The position numbers were made by a program, and so were the translations under genes. A DNA stretch of 64,000 nt. Source: Streptomyces sp. CB02923. Lineage in GTDB: Bacteria; Actinomycetota; Actinomycetes; Streptomycetales; Streptomycetaceae. The notes below the pieces were generated by a model. That model ran no database searches and had not been told where the DNA came from. It worked only from the letters and a program-made list of their open reading frames with translations. The DNA lies in contig NZ_LWKZ01000024.1 of assembly GCF_001905005.1 (NCBI RefSeq), forward strand, positions 367,427-431,426, in the 5' to 3' direction. Below, piece after piece: positions 16,642 through 25,373 of the stretch (position 1 is the stretch's first letter; each line of letters begins with the position of its first letter).

Positions 16642-16728
16642 GGGCCCGATGTACGCCTGAGGGCCCGATGTGCGCCTGAGGGCCCGATGTGCGCCCGAGA
16701 TTCCGGTGTGCGCCCGAGATCCCGGGCC
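16639..16728 (+). repeat. 19-bp tandem repeat, about five copies, starting at the CBS gene stop
   Basis: Exact 19-bp period (TGAGGGCCCGATGTGCGCC): 16639-16657, 16658-16676, 16677-16695, a diverged copy 16696-16714 and a partial one. The first copy begins with the TGA stop codon of the CBS gene, so each unit duplicates the stop context. Confidence 0.88.
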
Positions 16729-16854
16729 TCGACCGGTCATTTTCGACCGATTCACCCGTTTCCACTCGACAGGAGCCGGTTGCAGATGAAACGGACGACG
16801 CGGGGAACCGTGGGGCTGCTGTATGTGCCCCCTTCTTCGGGGTACAGGTGGCCC

Positions 16855-18336
16855 ATGCGAAAGCTGCTGAGCACCTGGGACCGCGAGATTTTCGACAGCG
16901 TCGCGTCACGGCACTGGCCGGGCGCGCAGCGCGTGCTGCCACGGCTGACGCGCACCGCCGACCACGGGCTGCTGTGGATGGGGATCGCGGCGGGCGCGGC
17001 CGCCCTCGGCGGGCGGCCGATGCGGCGGGCCGCGCTGCGCGGGGTGGCCTCGCTGGCGACGGCGTCGGCGATGGTCAACACCCTGGGCAAGCGCTCGGTC
17101 CGGCGCAACCGGCCGCTGCTGGACGCCGTGCCGGTCATACGGCAGCTGAACCGGCAGCCTTTCACCACGTCCTTCCCGTCCGGCCACGCGGCCTCGGCCG
17201 CGGCCTTCGCCACGGGCGTCGCGTTCGAGAACAAATGGTGGGGGCTGGCGCTGGCGCCGGTCGCCGCCTCCGTTGCGTTCTCCCGCGTCTACACGGGCGT
17301 CCACTACCCCGGCGACGTACTGGCGGGTGCCGCGCTCGGCGTGGGCGCGGCCCTCGCGGTGCGCGGGCTCGCGCCGACCCGGGCGCAGCTGGCGCCCCCG
17401 GCGCGCCCGGCGGCCGACGCGCCCTCGCTGCCGAAGGGCCGCGGGCTGTTCGTGGTGGCCAACCACGCGTCCGGGCAGCGCACCGGCCCGCGCCCCGACC
17501 GGGTGCAGGAGGTGCGCGGTGTCCTCCCGGAGGCGGAGGTGGTGCTGTGCGGCGACCCGGAGTCCCCGCCGATGGACAAGGCGCTGGAGGAGGCCGCCGA
17601 GCAGGCCGCGCAGGCGGGCGGCGCGCTGGGGGTGCTGGGCGGTGACGGCACGGTCTGCGCCGCGGCGGCGGTCGCCGTACGGCACGGTCTGCCGCTGGCG
17701 GTGCTGCCCGGCGGTACCCGCAACCACTTCGCGTACGACCTGGGCATCGAGACGCTCGGGGACGCCGCGCGGGCGGTGGAGAGCGGTGAGGCGGTCGCGG
17801 TGGACCTGGCCGGGTTCCGCACCGCGCCCGGCGAGGACCCCACCTATTTCCTCAACACCTTCTCCATCGGCGCGTATCCGGAGCTGGTGCGCGTACGGGA
17901 GGAGTGGGCGGGCCGGATCGGGGCCTGGCCGGCCGGGGTGCTGGCCGCGTGGAAGGTGCTGCGCACGGCCGACCCGGTGACGGTCGAGGTCAACGGGAAG
18001 CGGCGGGAGCTGTGGCTGCTGTTCGCGGGCAACTGCGCTTACCGCGGGCTGGGCCTGGCGCCGGTGCGCCGGCACGACCTGGCGGACGGCGTGCTGGACG
18101 TACGCGTGGTGCACGGCGGCCGGCTGGCCCGTACACGGCTGCTGACCGCGGCCCTGACGGGGGCGCTGCGGCACTCCCCCGTCCTGAGCGAGTCCCGGAT
18201 GCGTTCGGTGCGGCTGGGTGGCCTGGCGGACGGCAGCGTACTCGCGTACGACGGTGAAGTGGGTCCGGCTGCGGGCGAGTTGACGATCTGCAAGGAGAAC
18301 GAGGCGCTGACCGTCTACCGCCTGCTGCCCGAATAG
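16855..18336 (+). CDS. PAP2 phosphatase-diacylglycerol kinase fusion protein
   Basis: A protein of about 493 residues with two domains. The N-terminal PAP2 phosphatase (about 1-190) shows KRSVRRNRP, PSGHAASAAAF and SRVYTGVHYPGD, the three phosphatase signature blocks. The C-terminal diacylglycerol/sphingosine kinase-like catalytic domain (about 195-493) shows GVLGGDGTVCAAAA and LPGGTRNHFAYDLGI. It is probably membrane-bound and acts on phospholipid or polyprenyl phosphates. ATG 16855 is preferred because the upstream extension from ATG 16786 has atypical codon use, though 16786 has the better RBS (AGGAG). Confidence 0.85.
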   Translation: MRKLLSTWDREIFDSVASRHWPGAQRVLPRLTRTADHGLLWMGIAAGAAALGGRPMRRAALRGVASLATASAMVNTLGKRSVRRNRPLLDAVPVIRQLNRQPFTTSFPSGHAASAAAFATGVAFENKWWGLALAPVAASVAFSRVYTGVHYPGDVLAGAALGVGAALAVRGLAPTRAQLAPPARPAADAPSLPKGRGLFVVANHASGQRTGPRPDRVQEVRGVLPEAEVVLCGDPESPPMDKALEEAAEQAAQAGGALGVLGGDGTVCAAAAVAVRHGLPLAVLPGGTRNHFAYDLGIETLGDAARAVESGEAVAVDLAGFRTAPGEDPTYFLNTFSIGAYPELVRVREEWAGRIGAWPAGVLAAWKVLRTADPVTVEVNGKRRELWLLFAGNCAYRGLGLAPVRRHDLADGVLDVRVVHGGRLARTRLLTAALTGALRHSPVLSESRMRSVRLGGLADGSVLAYDGEVGPAAGELTICKENEALTVYRLLPE

Positions 18337-18418
18337 CGAGACGGCGTTCTCATGATGCGGTCTTCCGACGTACGGTGACCACACCTGCCGTCCGGGGAGC
18401 GCGAAGGAGCCGTCCGCC

Positions 18419-19282
18419 ATGCCGCACGAGTCCACCGTCCACGCCGAGGGCCACCACGGGCCCGCCGTCCACCGCGAGTCCGCCGTGTACACCCACGGCC
18501 ACCACGAGTCCGTCCTGCGCTCGCACACCTGGCGCACCGCAGCCAACTCGGCGGCGTACCTGCTGGACGCGCTCGAACCGCACATGGAGATCCTGGACAT
18601 CGGCTGCGGACCCGGCACCATCACGGCCGACCTCGCCGCGCTGGTGCCGGACGGCCGGGTGACCGGGCTGGAGCACGCGCCGGACGTGCTGGAGCAGGCG
18701 CGGGCCACCGCCGGGGCGCGCGGCCAGGACAACGTCCGCTTCGTGACCGGCGATGTCCACGCACTGGACTTCCCGGACGACTCCTTCTGCGTCACACACG
18801 CCCACCAGGTCCTCCAGCACGTGGGCGACCCGGTGCGGGCACTGCGCGAGATGCGGCGCGTGACCAGGCCGGGCGGCATCGTGGCCGTACGGGACGCGGA
18901 CTACGCGGCCATGACCTGGTACCCGGCGGTGGAGGGCATGGACGACTGGCTGGACCTCTACCACCGGGTGGCCCGCGCCAACGGCGGTGAGCCGGACGCG
19001 GGGCGGCGCCTGCGCGCCTGGGCACGCGAGGCCGGATTCGCCGACGCCGCGATCACCTCGACGGCCGCCGCGTGGAGCTATGCGACCGCGGAGGAACGCG
19101 CCTGGTGGAGCGGCTTGTGGGCGGACCGGACGGTGGCCTCCTCGTACGCCCGGCTGGCGGTGGAGGGCGGCCACGCCGCCGAGGCCGGGCTGCACCGGAT
19201 AGCCGGTGCCTGGCGGGAGTGGGGCGCCCGGGAGGACGCCTGGTTCGGCGTGTTGCACGGCGAGGCCCTCTGCCGGGTCTGA
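18419..19282 (+). CDS. Class I SAM-dependent methyltransferase
   Basis: A 287-residue methyltransferase. Motif I is ILDIGCGPGTITADLAAL (about residues 59-76), the motif II region VTGLEHAPDVLEQA, and the motif III region FVTGDVHALDFPDDSFCVTH with the post-motif LREMRRVTRPGGIVAVRD. The N-terminal 35 residues are histidine-rich (HAEGHHGPAVH, THGHHESVL). The substrate cannot be read from the sequence. It resembles UbiE-type small-molecule methyltransferases. It stands alone between the PAP2-kinase gene and the CapA-like lipoprotein. Confidence 0.85.
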   Translation: MPHESTVHAEGHHGPAVHRESAVYTHGHHESVLRSHTWRTAANSAAYLLDALEPHMEILDIGCGPGTITADLAALVPDGRVTGLEHAPDVLEQARATAGARGQDNVRFVTGDVHALDFPDDSFCVTHAHQVLQHVGDPVRALREMRRVTRPGGIVAVRDADYAAMTWYPAVEGMDDWLDLYHRVARANGGEPDAGRRLRAWAREAGFADAAITSTAAAWSYATAEERAWWSGLWADRTVASSYARLAVEGGHAAEAGLHRIAGAWREWGAREDAWFGVLHGEALCRV

Positions 19283-19336
19283 CCCGACCGCCACAACCGG
19301 CACGAACTATCTCATTCCAGGCGGTATGAAGGATCC

Positions 19337-20500
19337 GTGAGAAGAACGCACGGACCGGCCGCCCTGGCAGTGCTGGCGCTCCTGGCGGCGGGCTGCGGTC
19401 CCCAGCAGCCCGCCGCCGGGCGCCACGGCGCCACGTCGGGGCAGCCCGCCCGAGCCGCGGCGTCCGGCGGCTTCACCCTCCTGGCCACCGGCGACGTCCT
19501 CCCGCACACCGAGATAATCGAGCAGGCCCGCAAGGACGCGCACGGCCGCGGCCACGACTTCGGCCCCATGCTCTCCGGCGTCCGGCCCCTGGTGTCCGGC
19601 GCCGACCTGGCGATCTGCCACATGGAGACGGTGTACGGCCCGGACGGCGGCCCCTTCACCGGCTACCCGGCGTTCACCTCGCCGCCGCAGGTCGCCGCCG
19701 CCCTCCGGGCCACCGGCTACGACTCGTGCTCCACCGCCTCCAACCACACCCTGGACGACGGCGCCGCCGGGGTACGGCGCACCCTCGACGCCCTGGACGC
19801 GGCCGGTGTACGGCACGCCGGCTCGGCCCGTACCGCCGACGAGGCCGCCCGCCCCACCCTCCTCAAGGCGGGCCCGGCGAAGGTCGCACAGCTCGCGTAC
19901 ACGTACGGCACCAACGGCATCGCCGTGCCCGAAGGGCAGCCCTGGTCGGTCAACCTCATCGACCGGGACAGGATCCTCGCCGACGCACGGGCCGCCCGCC
20001 GCGCGGGCGCCGACGTGGTGGTGGTCAGCCTCCACTGGGGAACCGAATGGCAGCAGGACCCCGACGAGCAGCAGCACACCCTGGCCCAGGACCTCACCGC
20101 CGCCCGCACCGGCGGCCGCCCCGACATCGACCTGATCCTCGGCACCCACGCCCACGTCCCGCAGGCGTACGAGAAGGTCAACGGCACCTGGGTCGTCTAC
20201 GGCATGGGCGACCAGCTCGCCGGCTACATGTACAACCCGCAGGGCGCGGTCGATTCGCGCGGCAACCAGAGCTCGATGGCCCGGTTCACCTTCGCGCCGC
20301 CCGCCGCGGCAGGACGGCGCTGGACGGTCGCCAAGGCGGAGTTCACCCCGCAACTCACCGATGTCGGCAACGCTTTCCGCGTCGTCCCGCTGACCGCCGC
20401 CGCGGCCCGCGGCTCCGCCCACGCGCGGGCGCGGGACGCCGTACGCGAGGTGGTCCTCTCCCGCGGCGGCGCGGACGACGGCCTGTCGATGACCGGGTGA
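19337..20500 (+). CDS. CapA-family metallophosphatase-fold lipoprotein
   Basis: A 387-residue exported protein. The N-terminus is a lipoprotein signal with lipobox LLAAGC (Cys at about residue 21). The CapA/PgsA domain follows: TLLATGDVLPH, GADLAICHMETVY, and VVVVSLHWGTEW with ILGTHAHVPQAYEKV. In other bacteria CapA takes part in poly-gamma-glutamate or capsule synthesis; in actinomycetes the role is unknown. No capB/capC genes are adjacent. The GTG start at 19337 has AAGGA upstream. A strong hairpin terminator follows. Confidence 0.85.
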   Translation: MRRTHGPAALAVLALLAAGCGPQQPAAGRHGATSGQPARAAASGGFTLLATGDVLPHTEIIEQARKDAHGRGHDFGPMLSGVRPLVSGADLAICHMETVYGPDGGPFTGYPAFTSPPQVAAALRATGYDSCSTASNHTLDDGAAGVRRTLDALDAAGVRHAGSARTADEAARPTLLKAGPAKVAQLAYTYGTNGIAVPEGQPWSVNLIDRDRILADARAARRAGADVVVVSLHWGTEWQQDPDEQQHTLAQDLTAARTGGRPDIDLILGTHAHVPQAYEKVNGTWVVYGMGDQLAGYMYNPQGAVDSRGNQSSMARFTFAPPAAAGRRWTVAKAEFTPQLTDVGNAFRVVPLTAAAARGSAHARARDAVREVVLSRGGADDGLSMTG

Positions 20501-20525
20501 GCGGGTGCCCGGTTGAGCGGGTGAG

Positions 20526-20549
20526 CAGGGGGCCAACCCCGGCCCCCTG
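20526..20549 (+). terminator. Hairpin terminator after the CapA-like gene
   Basis: Perfect 9-bp stem CAGGGGGCC/GGCCCCCTG with a 6-nt loop, 26 bp after the stop. The stretch between stop and stem has a GAGCGGGTG-type direct repeat. Confidence 0.75.
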
Positions 20550-20616
20550 CCCCAGGCCCCACACGGAATCAACCAACTGATCGCGTACGGCAAGGCACCC
20601 CAACTACGCTCGTCCC

Positions 20617-20967
20617 ATGGACATTCTGGGGACCTCGCTGCGGGTGTGTGTGACCGACCTCGACGCGGCGATCGGTGTGTACGAACGGCTGACCGGCGCC
20701 GAGGCGATGCGCTTCGAGCACGGCGGCGTCTCGGTCGCGGCCGTGGGCTGCTTCTTCCTGATGAGCGGTCCGGAGGCGCAGTTGTCGGTGCTCCGCAAGA
20801 TCACCGCGACCCTGGCCGTCAAGGACGTGGACGACGCGGTGGCCGACCTGACGGCGGTCGGCGCGCAGATCATCGCGGGCCCGCTGCCGACCCCGATCGG
20901 CCGCAACCTCGTCGCCCGCCACCCGGACGGCTCGGTCTTCGAGTACGTCGACCGGAAGGCGGCCTGA
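20617..20967 (+). CDS. VOC-superfamily (glyoxalase-like) protein
   Basis: A 116-residue single-domain VOC protein with two short betaalphabetabetabeta modules: VCVTDLDAAIGVYERLTGAE at the N-terminus, and KDVDDAVADLTAVGAQIIAG and NLVARHPDGSVFEYVDRK at the C-terminus. The final Glu (FEYV) matches the usual metal-binding position. Small VOC proteins of this size are often dimeric lyases, dioxygenases or drug-binding proteins; the function here is open. Its stop overlaps the ATG of the next gene by 1 bp. Confidence 0.75.
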   Translation: MDILGTSLRVCVTDLDAAIGVYERLTGAEAMRFEHGGVSVAAVGCFFLMSGPEAQLSVLRKITATLAVKDVDDAVADLTAVGAQIIAGPLPTPIGRNLVARHPDGSVFEYVDRKAA

Positions 20968-21362
20968 TGCCCGGCGGCTTACACCCGCGGCACCGGGCCG
21001 TCATGGACATCGTGACCGGCGTCGTGGAGCAGGCCGGTCCCGGGCAGTTCGCCCGGCCCACCCCGTGCGCGGCGTGGAACCTCGGTCAGCTGCCGGCCCA
21101 CATGACGGGCCGGAATCACGGCTTCGCCGCCGCCGCACGCGGTCGGGTCACCTCGGTGGCCGACTTCGCACCACGGCCGGTGGGCGGGGCGCCCGGTGCC
21201 GCGTTCGCCGCCTCGGCGCGCGAGGTGGTGGCCGCGTTCGCCGAACCGGGCGTGCCGGAGCGCCGGTTCGCGCTGCCCGAACTGGGCCCGGACGTCACCG
21301 TCCGGGCCCGGTTGCTGTCGCTCCTCGGCCGCTCCCCCGGCTGGCCGCACGGCGCCCCCTGA
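20967..21362 (+). pseudogene. C-terminally truncated DinB/mycothiol-dependent isomerase-like protein (TTA codon)
   Basis: 131 residues resembling the N-terminal part of TIGR03086-type proteins (mycothiol-dependent maleylpyruvate isomerase family). Visible pieces are RHRAVMDIVTGVVEQAG, ARPTPCAAWNLGQLPAHMTG with NHGFAAAARG, and FAASAREVVAAF. After FALPELGPDV the sequence departs from the family, and the expected HxxDxxxHGWD region is missing, so the gene is probably shortened by a frameshift or deletion. Codon 5 is TTA (20979-20981). It overlaps the VOC gene by one base. A short functional protein cannot be excluded. Confidence 0.6.
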
Positions 21363-21387
21363 CCGCACGCGGCCCGGCCGGCGCCGG

Positions 21388-22311
21388 TCAGGAGACCTCC
21401 AGGACGATCTTCCCGCGGGTGCGGCTCTCCTGGCTGCGGCGGAACGCCTCCGCCGCCTCGGACAGCGGCAGGACCGTGTCGACGTGCACGGTGAGCTTCC
21501 CGGCGTCGGCGAGGTCCGCCAGCGCTGCCAGACCGGCGCTGTCCGGCCGCACCCACACCATGTGCCCGCCCTTCTTCTCCACGTCGCCGTCGGCGATGGA
21601 GGCGACCCGGGAGGAGTCCCGCAGCAGTTCCTGCGAGACGTCGATGACGCCGTTGCCCACGAAGTCCAGGGCCGCGTCCACCCCGTCGGGGGACAGTTCC
21701 CGCACCCGACCGGCCAGGCCGTCGCCGTACGTCACCGGCTCGGCACCGAGGGAGCGCAGGAAGTCGTGGTTGCGCTCGCTGGCCGTACCGATGACGCGGG
21801 CGCCGCGGGCGACCGCGATCTGCACGCCGAGCGACCCGACGCCGCCCGACGCGGCGTGCACCAGGACGGTCTCGCCCCTGGTCACGCCGAGCCGGTCGAG
21901 CGCCTGGTACGCGGTGAGTCCGGCGAGCGGCAGCCCGGCGGCCTGCTGCCAGCTCAGCGCGGCGGGCTTGCGCGCCAGTGTGCGCACCGGGGCGGAGACC
22001 AGCTCGGCGAACGTGCCGTGCTGCACCTCGTCCTTGCGGACGTACCCGATCACCTCGTCGCCGACCGCGAACTCGGGTGCGTCCAAGCCGACCGCCTCGA
22101 CCACTCCGGCCACGTCCCAGCCGGGGATCAGCGGGAAGTTGACGTGCATCACCGGGTCCAGATAGCCCGCCAGCACCTTCCAGTCGACGGGATTGACCCC
22201 GACGGCCTTCACCCGCACCAGCACCGAGTCCGGCGGCACCTTGGGGTCGGGCTGGTCGGTGTAGGTGAGCTGGTCGGGGTCGCCGTAGCTGTTCGCAATG
22301 ATCGCCTTCAT
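21388..22311 (-). CDS. NADP-dependent zinc-type alcohol dehydrogenase/quinone oxidoreductase
   Basis: A protein of about 307 residues of the medium-chain dehydrogenase superfamily, quinone oxidoreductase branch, without the structural zinc loop. GroES-like N-domain: VKAVGVNPVDWKVLAGYLDP, PLIPGWDVAGVVEAVG. Rossmann domain: VLVHAASGGVGSLGVQIAVA (about residues 145-164). ATG 22311 is preferred over GTG 22320. It follows the LysR gene in the same direction after 93 bp and could be part of its regulon. The substrate is unknown. Confidence 0.87.
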   Translation of the reverse strand: MKAIIANSYGDPDQLTYTDQPDPKVPPDSVLVRVKAVGVNPVDWKVLAGYLDPVMHVNFPLIPGWDVAGVVEAVGLDAPEFAVGDEVIGYVRKDEVQHGTFAELVSAPVRTLARKPAALSWQQAAGLPLAGLTAYQALDRLGVTRGETVLVHAASGGVGSLGVQIAVARGARVIGTASERNHDFLRSLGAEPVTYGDGLAGRVRELSPDGVDAALDFVGNGVIDVSQELLRDSSRVASIADGDVEKKGGHMVWVRPDSAGLAALADLADAGKLTVHVDTVLPLSEAAEAFRRSQESRTRGKIVLEVS

Positions 22312-22404
22312 GCTCGTCACAACGCGTGACGGGACCGGATCATTCCGCGCGGCACCCGATCGGCGTACGCATCCGGGTGGCGGCGGATGTGCGGTGGAGT
22401 TCCC

Positions 22405-23283
22405 TCAGCAGAACTCCCGCATGACAGCGGCCACCAGCGGCTCGGCCAAGGGGTGCGCGCTGCGTTCGGGCAGCGCCAAGGACACCTGGACCGTGGGGGC
22501 GTCGCGCAGCGGCACGTAGACGACGGAGGGGTGGCTGGTGCGCCGGGACGCCAGCTCGGGCACGGTGCCCATGCCCTGGTCCGCCGCCACCGCTTCGAGC
22601 CATTCGTCGAAGTTGCTGCAGGTGACGGAGGTCCGGGGGCGGTGTCCCGCCGGCCAGAGCTCCGGCGAGGTGGTTCCGCTCACGGTGTTCATGACCAGTG
22701 GCCAGTCGGCGAGTTCGGCCCAGTCCACGTGCTCGCGCCGGGCCAGGGGCGAGCTCCGGGAGACGGCTGCCACCCGCCGCTCCTGCCAGAGAGGGATCGT
22801 GGTGAGGGGTACGCCTTCGGGGATGCCGCGCAGGAGGGCGACATCGGTGTGTCCGCGGTGCAGACCGGCCGCGGTGGTGTCGTCGCGCAGGAATTCGCAG
22901 TCGATTCCCGCTTCTTCCGTGAACCGCCGGATGAAGCGGGAGAATTGTTCGGGCATCAGCCAGCAGAAACCGACCCGCAGGGAAGACGACGACTGGAGCC
23001 GGTCGATCGCCTGGTCCAGCTGGGCATACGCTTCCCGCAGGTCCGTATGGAACGCCCGGCCTTCGGGGGTGAGGCTGAGATGACGGGTGGAGCGGTCTAA
23101 CAGCCGCACATTGAGCGCGGCTTCCAGACGCTGGACGGCACGGGAGACAGTGGGCTGGGTCACTTGCAGCTGCTGGGCCGCGCCGGTGAAACTTCCGGCA
23201 TCCACCACCGCTATGAAGCACCGGAATTGCGACAGATCGATATCGGTGTTCCGTAGACTCGGACGTACCTGACTTCGCATCAT
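22405..23283 (-). CDS. LysR-family regulator with a TTA codon, upstream of the cyclitol cluster
   Basis: A 292-residue LysR regulator: DNA-binding domain DLSQFRCFIAVVDAGSFTGA with QLQVTQPTVSRAVQRLEAAL (about residues 16-57), then an effector domain from about 95 (LRVGFCWLMPEQFSRFIRRF). The codon after ...NVRL is TTA (23098-23100), so translation likely depends on the bldA tRNA. It is divergent from the sugar-phosphate cyclase gene across an 883-bp gap and could control it, or the oxidoreductase downstream. Start ATG 23283 with GGGGAA upstream. Confidence 0.87.
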   Translation of the reverse strand: MMRSQVRPSLRNTDIDLSQFRCFIAVVDAGSFTGAAQQLQVTQPTVSRAVQRLEAALNVRLLDRSTRHLSLTPEGRAFHTDLREAYAQLDQAIDRLQSSSSLRVGFCWLMPEQFSRFIRRFTEEAGIDCEFLRDDTTAAGLHRGHTDVALLRGIPEGVPLTTIPLWQERRVAAVSRSSPLARREHVDWAELADWPLVMNTVSGTTSPELWPAGHRPRTSVTCSNFDEWLEAVAADQGMGTVPELASRRTSHPSVVYVPLRDAPTVQVSLALPERSAHPLAEPLVAAVMREFC

Positions 23284-24166
23284 GTTTTCCCCTCAGACTT
23301 CCCCGCGATGACGAATCGATCAGGGACGAACAAGGGGAGTGCGGCGATCACGCCGTAAGAAATGCGGGCTTCTTCAGCAGGCAGACTCACCGAACAAGCG
23401 CCATGCGAAGCGCCGCGTGCTCCGTTGCACGCCCGCCGCTCCCCCGTTGGTTTGGCATGTACTTCGGACTGCCGGCGGCGGCGCGGAGTACCGACCGCCG
23501 CGGATGCCACCACCCGATGGCCGGGAATCTAGCACCGGGCGCTTTGCGGCGCGCTGGTTGAACTTGCAAGTTTTTACACTGCCGTCCGCGCCGCGCCCGA
23601 TGATCCACCGCCTTTGAGCCACTCGCGGCGCGAATCACGCTCAAGAGTGCCACATTATGGGACATCTCGACCATGCGAGTCATGGCGTAAACGACTTCGG
23701 TCAATATTCAGCAAAGTCAATGCAAATCGCCCAACCTGCCACATAGGCAAGTTCAAAGCGCAACTTGATTTGGCCGATCAACACCCTGGAGAACCCCTCC
23801 CGGGCGGCATCATGAAGTCTTAACACTCCCTTAATGAAACTGTACCGACCACGCAGAACTGCGTTCTCCTTCGGCGATCCCGGTACTTCCTCAGGGCGCG
23901 GCGCGCAGGGGTCGATGCCCGCGAATGAACTTATACGCCTGCTGTATGAGTGATGCGCCGCCATCATTTTCCTTGAAGGTTCGCACCTGCTTGGAGTTCC
24001 ATACTCCCGGGACACGGACTTCGAACCCCGGCATGTCACCGTCACCTGTCGCCGAAATGGCCACGGGCACTCAGAGCCGAGTGACCGGCACCGCCCGGAA
24101 GCCAGACAGCTTTCCTGCACGCCGCCCCCTTCCCCCCTTGTTTCCTTCCCACAGGAGAAAGCAATC
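23284..24166. promoter_or_regulatory. Long AT-richer divergent promoter region of the cyclitol cluster
   Basis: 883 bp with visibly lower GC than the flanks and no convincing gene. It contains an inverted repeat TTGAT-N7-ATCAA at 23765-23781, which fits a LysR-type site (T-N11-A inside). AT-rich runs such as TTGCAAGTTTTTACACTG near 23565-23582 could be promoter elements. The AGGAG before 24167 is the RBS of the cyclase gene. Several short ORFs here lack homology and good codon use. Confidence 0.5.
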
Positions 24167-25339
24167 ATGCCCCCTGCATTCCAGAACACCCTGGACATCG
24201 AAGCCGAACTGCAGGTGAAGTACCACGTCGCCATTACCCGGGACATCTTCTCTCCGGAAAACCCGCTGCTCCTCGAAACCGCCGACCGCAGCAACGGCCC
24301 CGGAAAGCAGCTCGTGATACTCGACGCGGCGCTTTCCGGAGTCCTGCGGGAACGCATCCACGCGTACTTCGCCGCGCACGGCGTCGAGGTCGAGGTGCTC
24401 GAAGTCGACTCCGGCGAAGTCAACAAGAACCTCGACACGTGCCTCGGCATCGTCGACGCGCTGGAGCGCGCGGGAGCACGCCGCCAGAGCAACCCGCCCA
24501 TCGCCATCGGCGGGAACGTGCTCATCGACGTCGCGGGCTTCTCCGCGAGCATCTACCGCCGCGGCATCCCCTGGGTCCGGGTGCCCACCACTCTGCTGGG
24601 GATGATCGACGGCAGTGTCTCCGCGAAGACGGCGGTGAACCACCAGGGCAACCGCAACCGCCTGGGCACCTTCCACCCGGCGATGCGGACCATCGTCGAC
24701 ACCGGGCTGCTCGCCTCGCTGCCCCGGCGGCACCTGGTCAACGGGTGCGGCGAGATCCTCAAGATGGCCCTGATCAAGGACAGCCGGCTGTTCGACCTGC
24801 TGGAGGAGCACGGTCCCGATCTCGTCGACTCCCACTTCCGCACCGCGCCCGCGGAGGAGGTCATCACGCGCGCGATCGACGGTATGCAGTCCGAACTGCG
24901 CGACAACCTGTGGGAGAAGGACCTGCGCCGCATCGTGGACTACGGCCACACGTTCAGCCCCCCGATCGAGATGGCAGTCGTCCCCGAACTGCTGCACGGC
25001 GAGGCGGTGGGCATCGACTGCCTGTTCACCGCGCTGCTCTCGTACGTCCGGGGCTGGCTCGGCGGGACCGACGTCCAGCGGATCGCCCGCACCATGCACC
25101 GCGTCGGCCTCCCCCTCGACCACGCGCTGTTCTACGACATCGACACGCTGGAGCGCGCGATGGACGAAGCGCGGCTGCACCGCGACGGCGACCTCAACCT
25201 CCCGGTCGTCCAGCGGATCGGCTCCTGCACGTTCACCCAGGAAGTGACCCGCCAGGAGCTGGCCGACGTCACCTCGCTCCTGCGGACCGTCGCGGCGTCC
25301 GCCGGCCAGGACCTGCCCGCTCTCGCTCTGCAGCGCTGA
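24167..25339 (+). CDS. Sedoheptulose 7-phosphate cyclase, 2-epi-5-epi-valiolone synthase type
   Basis: A 390-residue sugar-phosphate cyclase related to 3-dehydroquinate synthase (DHQS). Cofactor and substrate motifs: AIGGNVLIDVAGFSASIYRR (113-132), KTAVNHQGNRNRLGTFHP (154-171). Zinc ligands by comparison with DHQS are E196 (NGCGE), H261 (DYGHTFS) and H277 (LLHGEAV). Where DHQS has NxGHTxGH, this protein has DYGHTFSPP. That Asn-to-Asp and His-to-Pro pattern is typical of EEVS-type enzymes of C7 cyclitol pathways. The expected reaction is sedoheptulose 7-phosphate to 2-epi-5-epi-valiolone. The closely related EVS or another cyclase specificity cannot be excluded. It is the first gene of the cluster. 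Confidence 0.85.
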   Translation: MPPAFQNTLDIEAELQVKYHVAITRDIFSPENPLLLETADRSNGPGKQLVILDAALSGVLRERIHAYFAAHGVEVEVLEVDSGEVNKNLDTCLGIVDALERAGARRQSNPPIAIGGNVLIDVAGFSASIYRRGIPWVRVPTTLLGMIDGSVSAKTAVNHQGNRNRLGTFHPAMRTIVDTGLLASLPRRHLVNGCGEILKMALIKDSRLFDLLEEHGPDLVDSHFRTAPAEEVITRAIDGMQSELRDNLWEKDLRRIVDYGHTFSPPIEMAVVPELLHGEAVGIDCLFTALLSYVRGWLGGTDVQRIARTMHRVGLPLDHALFYDIDTLERAMDEARLHRDGDLNLPVVQRIGSCTFTQEVTRQELADVTSLLRTVAASAGQDLPALALQR

Positions 25340-25373
25340 GAACCCCACCCCTCGCACCCCACAGGAGACACCC

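Noticed and set aside
23284..24166. Small genes in the cyclitol-cluster promoter region
   Set aside because: Reading frames of 60-97 codons here lack RBS, third-position GC bias and recognisable motifs.
24167..25339. Housekeeping 3-dehydroquinate synthase
   Set aside because: DYGHTFSPP replaces the DHQS NxGHTxGH motif, and the gene is beside an aminotransferase and VOC protein rather than aro genes.
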